DNA of 18,069 nt. It comes from Pseudomonadota bacterium. Lineage in GTDB: Bacteria > Myxococcota > Polyangia > Polyangiales > Polyangiaceae. The translations under genes were made by a program, and so were the position numbers. Below are positions 9,401-14,274 of the stretch, piece by piece (the first letter of the stretch is position 1; every line of letters starts with the position of its first letter). Below the pieces are notes generated by a model. The model saw only the letters and a program-made list of their open reading frames with translations. It searched no databases and was not told the DNA's origin. The stretch lies in contig JAEZYO010000247.1 in the NCBI GenBank assembly GCA_023419055.1, positions 1-18,069 on the forward strand, read 5' to 3'.

Positions 9401-9403
9401 TAG
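3476..9403 (+). CDS. Giant sensor: Ser/Thr kinase-like + AAA ATPase + GAF/PAS + histidine kinase
   Basis: A 1975-residue protein with the architecture called trifunctional Ser/Thr kinase/ATP-binding protein/sensor histidine kinase. Order: kinase-like domain (about 1-275; K35 as the VAIK lysine, HKDL 124-127 with D126, SPEQTGR activation segment); AAA/NTPase (about 296-640; Walker A GYSGIGKSS 326-334, Walker B FLDD with D456 and D457); a long helical TPR-like region (about 650-1285); GAF (about 1290-1450); PAS (about 1474-1590); PAS (about 1599-1715); HisKA with H1750 in SHELRTPLTS; HATPase with N1868 in the N box, DHGIGIP from D1895 and GGLGLGLY near 1923. No membrane segment is evident, so it is probably cytosolic. 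The histidine kinase residues are complete. In the Ser/Thr domain the catalytic-loop Asn is Ser131 and the DFG Asp is Glu145, suggesting weak or no phosphotransfer. GAGGGAGG just before the ATG fixes the start. A response regulator follows 17 bp later. Confidence 0.95.
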   Translation: MTEPAYEIREIVAADAQTTVYRAVRRSDGRAVVLKAVEPRAQEPRQFERLRNELAVARTLDRAKVVRPLSIDAYDGMPALVREDFTGVPLERCMGRPLAVGKFLDLAIAIAGALEHVHQAGLVHKDLTPRSILVHTRTGEVRLSEFGLATRIPRQPSIAQAPELIEETLPYMSPEQTGRTNRTVDSRSDLYSLGVLFFQMLTGKLPFEAADPPGWIHAHVARPPPSPHDFSEDVPQVVAAIVVRLMAKMPEARYQSARGLRYDLERAREAIAAGHLSPFPLGEVDVSDRLKIPQHLYGREAELAKLRGVLREVTETGRPALALVSGYSGIGKSSLVHELLRSIERARGTFLSGKFDIHQRNIPYSTIAGAFRRVLREVLGGSEERLSQWRARLSDLLGPNGRLIADIIPETELILGPLPPVTPLPPLEAEVRFRLVLQSFIASFGTAESPLVLFLDDLQWADLASLKLLEHLLTDPSTHHILVLGAFRDNEIDGSHPLVHTFEQLRRAKVRLEEIVLRPLGLDHTVALTADSVRRSALEVRALAQLIYDKTGGNPFFVIQFFNELLRDGLLRFDASEWRWCWDLDRIRQRGYTDNVAELMVARLARLPVETRELVQLAACVGNTIDPKTLAAIAGADELEVEQRLLPAFEQGLLVLGQHSYRFAHDRVQQAAYSLVPEAERPKIHLRVGRLLLATTPKESVDDRLFEIINQLNHGTALITAWDERLTVARLNLTGGRKARNAAAPVAAVQYLRTAIELLGDQGWDAAYDVAHPAHLVRAECEFLVGNLDEAFRLLDAVERRGQSVLDRAPARNLRSWFLTNQGRLIEATECSLETARLLGVELPSPHDAEAVDRAVGEAFEAYRAALAGRSVESLAELPPLEGARERAVLDVIFKAIPAAFQWNPALMQLLVLKAVLLAVPDHTAPAFFYAQYGIVHSVITEDYDTAFRFGELGIRLAERPADSAHAGATHFIHAVFVSHLKRHISLSLEHLQIALRLARAAGDLVHANYCYGLGAPHRLYAGEPLGTLAHDIEDMQQIVRRADDVINDGFLTTLRQAIAALQGRSVSLARLDGPGFSEAEFEASALPPVRGLYGSIKAMVRYMGGDFDGALEATENFTPLPLLFYNVWYHFYRGLALARRAAVAQGAERTRCVERLFEEVRIVSGLAAHCPANHAHRDKLLRAEMKALEGKTLDALHLYDEAVDEAGEHGFLHEQALAYELASRAARAGGLDTLAEVYLSQARSAYRSWGAEGKVRQLEEGSPSARRHLPRTETFVASHEALDMIAVVKASQAISGELSWERVTQRLLEVALEHSGASYGCLLFAREGDLLVAATARAEARAVVTSRVDLVPLEKMPVAPGSIAHFALRSRTPVIVDDPEVDGWYSNDPYIREKRPRSLLCLPILRQVEVSAVLYLENELASGAFTHERVTALELIAAQAAIAIANAELFEKLERENAERRRAEVFLKESRGLLQQVIDNSTAVIFVKDEAGRFLLTNRTFEDLFHLPREDILGKTDRELTGVESADTFRSNDQLALEANRPLEFEEKIRLPSGVRTYLAIKFPLHNAEGQPYAVCGIGTDITARKLFEDQLRSSVSLLQATLESTGDAILVADTEGRVVQFNQRFVEIWGLQPSALSEEREQRASPFDFSKLRFPEAFRAEEARLTQNPGETSFGVVEFVDGRSFECYSQPQRMDGRVVGRVWSFRDVTMRTRAERERDDLLFGERQARAAAEEAVRLRDEFLSVASHELRTPLTSIQLAIHGLSRRLGSEASPQIRRSVELANRQIGRMGNLVGLLLDVSRIQAGRLELDLQPVDLGQVVQETVVQLTEDLRRSGSKLTVEAPAPVVGYWDGSRVEQVVINLLTNAIKFGEGNPIEVTVEALGDTARLTVTDHGIGIPKDVQQRVFERFGRGVSARHYGGLGLGLYIVRTIVEAHGGRVSVTSAAGQGASFRVELPRSGLLRVVTSGTKPPS

Positions 9404-9420
9404 AGGAGGTTCTCGGGATC

Positions 9421-9816
9421 ATGCGCCGCTTCGTATGTGTCGTGGACGATGACGAGGATATTCGCGATGTCCTCTACGATGTTCTCACCTTCGAAGGCTA
9501 TCCGGTGCTCGTGGCCTCGGACGGCGAGGAAGCACTCGAGCGACTTCGAGGCCAGGAAGACTCCTGCTGTTTGATTCTCCTGGATCTGATGATGCCTCGC
9601 ATGAACGGTTGGGAGTTTCGGCGCAGGCAAGCGGAGGATCCTGCGCTCGGCTCGATCCCGGTGATGCTGCTCACGGGAGCGGGCGGAGCCGCCGTGGCAG
9701 CCGCCGATCTGAAAGCGGCCGGCGCGCTCGAGAAGCCCGTCGAGCTCGAGACCTTGCTCGAGGTCGTCGCTCGCTTCTACGGTCCTGCTCCGCTCGCCGA
9801 GCGGCCGCGCCCTTGA
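9421..9816 (+). CDS. Single-domain response regulator (CheY-like receiver)
   Basis: A 131-residue protein consisting of one receiver domain and a short Pro-rich tail, with no DNA-binding or enzymatic output domain. All the phosphorylation residues are present: acidic pocket DDD (9-11), phospho-acceptor D55 in LLDLMMP, T85 in LLTG and K105 in EKP. The gene starts 17 bp after the giant kinase stop. Its ribosome site (AGAGGAGG) overlaps that stop codon, so the two are very probably translated from one mRNA under the sigma-54 promoter. The natural inference is that H1750 of the kinase phosphorylates D55. Because no output domain is attached, the signal must pass by protein contact or through a phosphorelay to partners encoded elsewhere. 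It converges on the following lipoprotein gene with an 8 bp gap. Confidence 0.93.
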   Translation: MRRFVCVVDDDEDIRDVLYDVLTFEGYPVLVASDGEEALERLRGQEDSCCLILLDLMMPRMNGWEFRRRQAEDPALGSIPVMLLTGAGGAAVAAADLKAAGALEKPVELETLLEVVARFYGPAPLAERPRP

Positions 9817-9824
9817 GAGGGGGA

Positions 9825-11867
9825 TCAAAAGCCTGCGCTCAAGAAGCGAAGGTTCGACACGCGATCGCCGACCTCCCCGACGGGCACGGGAGTACCGATG
9901 GTGCCGTCGCCCAACTCGACGAGGCGCGCGCGGGTTGCCCCGAGCTCGTCTTCGATCACGTAGGCGAGGTAGCGCCCGTCCGGTGACCAGGCGAGAGAGG
10001 GGCTCACGAGCTCTCCGGCAGCCATCGCGTCGTTCGCCTTACGAGGCTCACCGGGCCGGCCGTCGACCAGAGGCACGAGGAAGAGCTCGGAGACGCCCGC
10101 TGTTTCTAGCTCGCCGATCAGCGCGATCCACGCGCCATTCGGGGAAAATGCGACGCTTGCCACCTTGGAAGACTCGCTCGGAAGGTCCTCGTTGAGGCGC
10201 GTCGCTTTACCCGGCTGGGTGATATCGACGAGGAAGGCGTCGCGCTTTCCTGCGTCGAGGGCGGAGGCGGTGTACGCCGCGTGCTTCGAGTTCGGCGCCC
10301 AGCGGAACGTGATCGCGCCAGAATCGTCGGGGATCGCTCCTCCGGTCACGACCGGTCCGTTCAGCTCGGTAGGCGTCGTGGGCTCGTCGGCGCTGATGTC
10401 CACGATGAAGAGACGGCTATCCGGGTCGGTGGAGTCGTCGCCTTGCGCGAACGCGACGTGCTTCTGGTCCGGCGAGAGGATGGGAAGGCCAACGTGGCGC
10501 GTGCCGTCGGTGACTGGTTTGATGACGGTCGTGCCGTCGTCGGCGAAGCTCGTCCGGTAAAGTCGCTTGTTGGGGCCCTCGACCTTACGGGTGGCGACGA
10601 GCGCTCCAGTCCCCTTGTTGTACCAGGTGCATTGGGTGTCGCCGGATTCGTCCGCCGCGAGCGGCGGATGCATCATCTCGGATCCGGTCGGTTGCGCCCC
10701 GTCGACCTTACGACTCATCATGCGGCCCGCGGACGCGCCCGTGCGCTCCCAGTAGGCGATGCGCTTGCCGTCTCGCGTGATCCAGGCATGCTCGGCGTTC
10801 CAGTCGCTGAGCGGTACCGGAGACGGGGGCGGAAGGAGGGTCGTGTCAGTGAGCAAGACCCGCGCGCCCGGTGAGCCGCCAGGCCCGCCCATGGGATCGC
10901 TCGTCAAGAATACGAGCTTGTTCCCACCCCAAAACTGGCTGTTCACCGAGCCGCCTGCGGGCACCGCCCCCGTTGCCTTGTGGGCCGCGCCCGGTGCGGG
11001 GCCACTCACGTCGACGACGAAGCCTTCCTTGTCGGCTTCGTCGGTCTCGGCTGCGAAGCCCAACCGCGAGCCGTCTGGCGACCAACTAAAATCTCGAGCG
11101 TTGTCCTTGGTACCTTGCGGAGGGCTGACGCGAAGGGCGCCCGATGGACTCGGGCCCGCAAAATTCACCACCCAACCCTGCCCCTCGAGAGGCTCGTTGT
11201 ATCCGAACAGGATCTGCAAACCCCCGGGCTGCTCGTCACCCAGCCAGACCACCTCCTCACCGACGAGCGGGCGGCTGAGCACGAACGGTTCGGAGAGAGC
11301 GTTGGAACTCGCGGTCGCCACGTCGACCGCTTCCACCGACTCTTCGGTGGTGTAGACCAGCCAAGGCCTCGACTGCACCCGCAGCGGGAGGTTCCGGACC
11401 TCGAGGTCGAGCTCGTCTTCGAGCGAGAAGCCGACGCTGAATTGGCCTGCCGTGGTCGGGGTCCCCGAAAGCTTCGCCGTGTCACCGGCGTCCGTCAAAA
11501 CGAGGCCCGGTGGCAACGAGCCGATTGAAACCCAGTCGATCGCTCCTTGGGCCCCCTGGACACTGAGCTCGACTTCGTAGGCTTCGCCGACGCGCGCCGC
11601 CGGCAGCTGTTCGGGGAGGACTAGCAAAGAAGGGGCCGGGGCCCCGCCGGTTCCCCCGTCAGGAGTTCCGTTGCCGCCGTTGCCGCCGGCATTCGAGCCG
11701 CCGTTGCTCTCGGTGCCCCCCGAACCGGACGAAGCGTCGCCGGCGATGCCGGCGCTTTCCAAGCGCGGCGGGTGGTTCGGATCGCCGTCCCCACAGGCCA
11801 CGAAGAGGACGAGGCTGGAGAAGCCGCCCAGCAGGAAACGGCGCTGGAAAACGCCCTTCTCAGTCAT
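9825..11867 (-). CDS. Lipoprotein with Ig-like domain and TolB/PD40-type beta-propeller
   Basis: A 680-residue exported lipoprotein. The N-terminus has a twin-arginine signal (QRRFLLGG, 8-15), a hydrophobic core and lipobox LFVAC (C25), so it should be lipid-anchored in the periplasm or at the cell surface. Residues 45-80 form a Gly/Asn/Ser-rich linker. A putative Ig-like domain (about 82-165) carries the PPGL and LSGTPT motifs of the He_PIG type. The rest is a propeller of PD40 repeats, with motifs such as SWSPDGSRLGFA, LSPDQKHVAFA, SPNGAWIAL and AWSPDGRYLAYV. No catalytic residues were recognised; binding or scaffolding is more likely than enzymatic activity. The ATG at 11867 is chosen because it begins the signal peptide; a GTG at 11918 is in frame but adds 17 residues ahead of it. 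No good ribosome site precedes either. Confidence 0.85.
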   Translation of the reverse strand: MTEKGVFQRRFLLGGFSSLVLFVACGDGDPNHPPRLESAGIAGDASSGSGGTESNGGSNAGGNGGNGTPDGGTGGAPAPSLLVLPEQLPAARVGEAYEVELSVQGAQGAIDWVSIGSLPPGLVLTDAGDTAKLSGTPTTAGQFSVGFSLEDELDLEVRNLPLRVQSRPWLVYTTEESVEAVDVATASSNALSEPFVLSRPLVGEEVVWLGDEQPGGLQILFGYNEPLEGQGWVVNFAGPSPSGALRVSPPQGTKDNARDFSWSPDGSRLGFAAETDEADKEGFVVDVSGPAPGAAHKATGAVPAGGSVNSQFWGGNKLVFLTSDPMGGPGGSPGARVLLTDTTLLPPPSPVPLSDWNAEHAWITRDGKRIAYWERTGASAGRMMSRKVDGAQPTGSEMMHPPLAADESGDTQCTWYNKGTGALVATRKVEGPNKRLYRTSFADDGTTVIKPVTDGTRHVGLPILSPDQKHVAFAQGDDSTDPDSRLFIVDISADEPTTPTELNGPVVTGGAIPDDSGAITFRWAPNSKHAAYTASALDAGKRDAFLVDITQPGKATRLNEDLPSESSKVASVAFSPNGAWIALIGELETAGVSELFLVPLVDGRPGEPRKANDAMAAGELVSPSLAWSPDGRYLAYVIEDELGATRARLVELGDGTIGTPVPVGEVGDRVSNLRFLSAGF

Positions 11868-11871
11868 GAAA

Positions 11872-11888
11872 GGCCGTATATCACGGCC
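11872..11888. promoter_or_regulatory. Inverted repeat directly upstream of the lipoprotein start
   Basis: GGCCGT, five bases, ACGGCC, ending four bases before the lipoprotein ATG (minus strand). On the mRNA it would form a hairpin where a ribosome binding site should be. It could be an operator, a translational block, or a hint that translation starts elsewhere. The evidence is only the symmetry. Confidence 0.3.
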
Positions 11889-12000
11889 GCTCACGGAAGA
11901 TTCGTGACGCGCGCTCACTAGTGCCGTGCCGGGTCAGTATGAATCTCTCGGAGATCGCGGCTGACGTACCAACGAGGAACGTCCAACACGGCTCAGCATC

Positions 12001-12016
12001 GACGAGCGCGCTCGTC
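12001..12016. promoter_or_regulatory. 16 bp perfect palindrome upstream of the alcohol dehydrogenase gene (candidate operator)
   Basis: GACGAGCG followed directly by its reverse complement CGCTCGTC. It lies 54 bp before the alcohol dehydrogenase ATG, in the divergent region shared with the lipoprotein gene, where a dimeric regulator would typically bind. No regulator gene is adjacent, and a palindrome of G and C can occur by chance in this composition. Confidence 0.35.
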
Positions 12017-12069
12017 CCCTCGACTTCTTACGCAGGATCCCCACGTTGGGGGGACGAAGAGGAGGAGAC

Positions 12070-13077
12070 ATGGCGAAGATGCGAGCCGTTCAGGTTCCGA
12101 AGGCTGGAGCGGCCTTCGAGCTCGTGGACCGCGACATTCCGACGCCCGGGCACGGCGAAGTCAGGATCAAGGTGGAAGCGTGCGGGGTGTGCCACAGCGA
12201 CGCGGCCACGAAGTTCGGCGCTTATCCCATCGATTATCCCCGAGTGCCCGGGCACGAGATCGCCGGAAGGATCGACGCGCTGGGCGCGAACGTCTCCCCC
12301 TGGAAGGAGGGGGACCGCGTGGGCGTCGGGTGGCACGGCGGTCACTGCTTCGTCTGCAGCTACTGCCGTAAGGGGCTATATCTGAACTGCGAGAAAGCGA
12401 AGATCACGGGCGTCACGCACGACGGAGGTTACGCGGAGTACCTCACCGTACCGGCGGAGTCCGTGGCGCGCCTACCCGAACGACTCGACGCCGTCGAGGC
12501 GAGCCCGCTCTTGTGTGCGGGAGTGACGACGTACAATTCACTGCGCAACGTCGGCGCTCGAGCTGGGGACACGGTCGCCGTACAAGGCATTGGCGGACTC
12601 GGGCACCTCGGGATCCAGTACGCGGCCAAGATGGGGTTTCGCACCGTGGCGCTCTCGCGGGGCAAGGACAAAGAAGAGCTCGCGCGGCAGCTCGGCGCTC
12701 ACGAGTACGTCGACACGGCGGCGGGCACCGCGGCCGAAGGTCTGCAAAGGCTCGGCGGTGCCGACGTCGTGCTCTGCACCGCGCCGAATAGCGCCGCCAT
12801 GGCCGACGCTCTCGCCGGACTCAAGCCGCGCGGCGTGCTCCTCGTCGTCGCTGCGCCACGAGATCCCATGTCGTTTTCGACCGCGTCGCTGCTCAGCGGC
12901 AAGCGCATCGCGGGGTGGCCGAGCGGCACTCCCATCGACTCCGAGGAGACCATGGCGTTCAGCGCGCTCGCGGGAGTGCGCCCTCGTACGGAGACGATGA
13001 AGCTCGAGCAAGCCGAGCAGGCGTTCGCGCGGGTGATGGAGAACAAGGCGCGCTTTCGCGTCGTCCTCACGCCGTGA
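12070..13077 (+). CDS. Zinc-dependent alcohol dehydrogenase (MDR superfamily)
   Basis: A 335-residue cytoplasmic oxidoreductase that should interconvert an alcohol and an aldehyde or ketone using NAD(P). The zinc sites are complete: catalytic ligands C41 (GVCHSD), H62 with E63 (GHE) and C149 (LLCAG); structural ligands C93, C96, C99 and C107. The Rossmann cofactor loop is VQGIGGLGHLG (about 172-182). The length and the GVCHSD/GGLGHLG signatures fit the bacterial AdhA/YahK-like branch of medium-chain dehydrogenases. The ATG at 12070 has GAGGAGG 4-5 bases upstream, which decides against the TTG 24 bases earlier. It is divergent from the lipoprotein gene across 202 bp. Residue evidence for the family is strong. 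The physiological substrate and the choice between NAD and NADP are open. Confidence 0.93.
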   Translation: MAKMRAVQVPKAGAAFELVDRDIPTPGHGEVRIKVEACGVCHSDAATKFGAYPIDYPRVPGHEIAGRIDALGANVSPWKEGDRVGVGWHGGHCFVCSYCRKGLYLNCEKAKITGVTHDGGYAEYLTVPAESVARLPERLDAVEASPLLCAGVTTYNSLRNVGARAGDTVAVQGIGGLGHLGIQYAAKMGFRTVALSRGKDKEELARQLGAHEYVDTAAGTAAEGLQRLGGADVVLCTAPNSAAMADALAGLKPRGVLLVVAAPRDPMSFSTASLLSGKRIAGWPSGTPIDSEETMAFSALAGVRPRTETMKLEQAEQAFARVMENKARFRVVLTP

Positions 13078-13147
13078 GCGAGCGCCGGCACGGGCTCGGT
13101 TCGTCAGCGAGCAGGAAGCACGAGCTGCAGTCAAGTAGTCATCGAGT

Positions 13148-13300
13148 TTGATTCGCAAGCCGTCGAAGAGCGAAGCGTCGCTTCGATACCTGACGGACGA
13201 TCAGCTGCAGCATCATGAAGCGCGGTCACCCGGAGGAGAGCGCGTCTTCGATGCCTTTTTCTATCGCTACTTCTCGAGCGAAGGCGCGGAACGTCGCTGA
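13148..13300 (+). CDS. Possible small protein or gene remnant, 50 codons (uncertain)
   Basis: The 309 bp gap 13078-13386 is otherwise empty. Within it an open frame bounded by an upstream in-frame TAG runs from a TTG at 13148 to TGA at 13298-13300. Its product would read LRYLTDDQLQHHEAR and then VFDAFFYRYFSS, which has protein-like, amphipathic composition rather than the Arg/Pro/Ala-rich look of shadow frames. There is no convincing ribosome binding site and no ATG, and roughly a third of codons end in A/T. It may be a genuine small protein, the tail of a decayed gene, or chance. I do not recognise any family. Confidence 0.2.
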   Translation: MIRKPSKSEASLRYLTDDQLQHHEARSPGGERVFDAFFYRYFSSEGAERR

Positions 13301-13386
13301 TCGGTCAGTGTCCTCTTTGCGCCGCGAAGGATTGATGTAATCTCCTCCTCGCGGCTAGCGCGTAACGCCGCCCAGGGGACCACGCA

Positions 13387-14079
13387 ATGACGTCTTCGCT
13401 ACTACACGATGGGCCTGCGCTGATCGGTGATCTCGGATCGCGTGGAGAGCTAGAAATTCAGCCTCATTTGTTGGTCTTCGACACGCGCGCGGAGCGAGCG
13501 TCCGGGCTGGTTCAAGAGCTGAGGGCTGGGGGGGCGCGCCTGGACGTGACTATCTTCGACCTCGATCGCGAGTCGAAGCTGCTCGATCGCGATCGAATCG
13601 AAGTGGCGGCCGTCAATCTCGACGGCGCGGCGCCGGAAGGGCTCGTTTTCGCGGCCGAGCTCAGCGCGCAGGTTCCGTCGGCACAGTTCGTGTTCTGGTT
13701 CGATGGCGAAAAATCTTCGCCGGGTGAGGTAGCCGCCAGGAGCCTGGGCGTGCAGCGCATCGTCCCGCGCGCGCGGTTGGTAGAGTGGTTGGCGGTGGCG
13801 CTCGAACCCCTCGCGCGGATCGCTCGGGCAAAGCGTGAGCAAGCCGAGGCGGAAGCCGCTTTGCCGCAAATCCCCCGGCCTGAATCGGACCGCAGCTCGA
13901 AGCCGATGCCGCTGCCCGAGGCCGAGCGCAGCTTCCGCGAGTCTTATCTACGTGCGTTGCTCGCGCAGGCGACCAATGCGCGCATCGCAGCGCAGCAGGC
14001 AGGGGTGCCGTATACGACGCTCTGCTCCATGTTGAAGAAAATGGGCCTGGAAAAGGCGATGCGAACGAAGCTGCGATAG
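13387..14079 (+). CDS. Orphan regulator: degenerate receiver-like domain + Fis-type helix-turn-helix
   Basis: A 230-residue predicted DNA-binding protein. The C-terminal portion (about 176-230) fits the Fis/NtrC-type HTH_8 domain: AERSFRESYLRALLAQ, then a helix-turn-helix NARIAAQQAGVPYTTLCSMLKKMGL. The N-terminal part (about 26-150) has the alternating strand/helix pattern of a receiver: HLLVFD (27-32), IEVAAVNLD (71-79), AQFVFWFD and VQRIVP. The acceptor position appears to be Asn77, and the conserved Thr and Lys are also missing, so phosphorylation is unlikely. An Ala/Glu/Pro-rich linker (about 150-175) joins the two. Unlike NtrC proteins it has no AAA+ domain, so it cannot drive sigma-54 open-complex formation itself. 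It lies just upstream of the Tc-toxin-like gene, in the same orientation, across 195 bp full of repeats, making it the natural candidate regulator. Confidence 0.78.
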   Translation: MTSSLLHDGPALIGDLGSRGELEIQPHLLVFDTRAERASGLVQELRAGGARLDVTIFDLDRESKLLDRDRIEVAAVNLDGAAPEGLVFAAELSAQVPSAQFVFWFDGEKSSPGEVAARSLGVQRIVPRARLVEWLAVALEPLARIARAKREQAEAEAALPQIPRPESDRSSKPMPLPEAERSFRESYLRALLAQATNARIAAQQAGVPYTTLCSMLKKMGLEKAMRTKLR

Positions 14080-14104
14080 ACTCGTTGCGCGAATGCGTTC
14101 GTCG

Positions 14105-14143
14105 TGAGTACGAGAATTCGTGTTCGCTGAGTACGAGTCTTCG
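14105..14143 (+). repeat. Tandem direct repeat TGAGTACGAG-N2-TTCG, 23 bp period
   Basis: Two copies, 14105-14120 and 14128-14143, identical at 14 of 16 positions. They sit between the Fis-type regulator and the toxin gene. The core TACGAG recurs downstream at 14173 and, as TACGAA, at 14196, again 23 bp apart. This looks like a set of protein-binding sites on one face of the helix. Confidence 0.5.
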
Positions 14144-14179
14144 AGTGTGTGAATAGCGGTTCATCCGCGATCTACGAGG

Positions 14180-14202
14180 GTTCGTAGCGCGGCGCTACGA
14201 AC
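14180..14202. promoter_or_regulatory. 23 bp perfect palindrome upstream of the Tc-toxin-like gene (candidate operator or hairpin)
   Basis: Arms GTTCGTAGCGC and GCGCTACGAAC around a single central base, 72 bp before the GTG start. A further CTACGA at 14172-14177 can pair with the left arm instead, allowing two mutually exclusive hairpins. No T-run follows, so a dimer-binding operator is more likely than a terminator, though it could also end the regulator transcript. Confidence 0.5.
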
Positions 14203-14274
14203 GGATCGGTTGTTCATCCCGACCGCGTGAGTGAGACTCATGCCGGCGGAAGAAACGATCAACTCGGAGGTCCG

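Noticed and set aside
13315..13325. Possible sigma-54 -12 element (TTTGCG) upstream of the Fis-type regulator
   Set aside because: The bases ten positions upstream are AG rather than the invariant GG, so the -24 element is missing.
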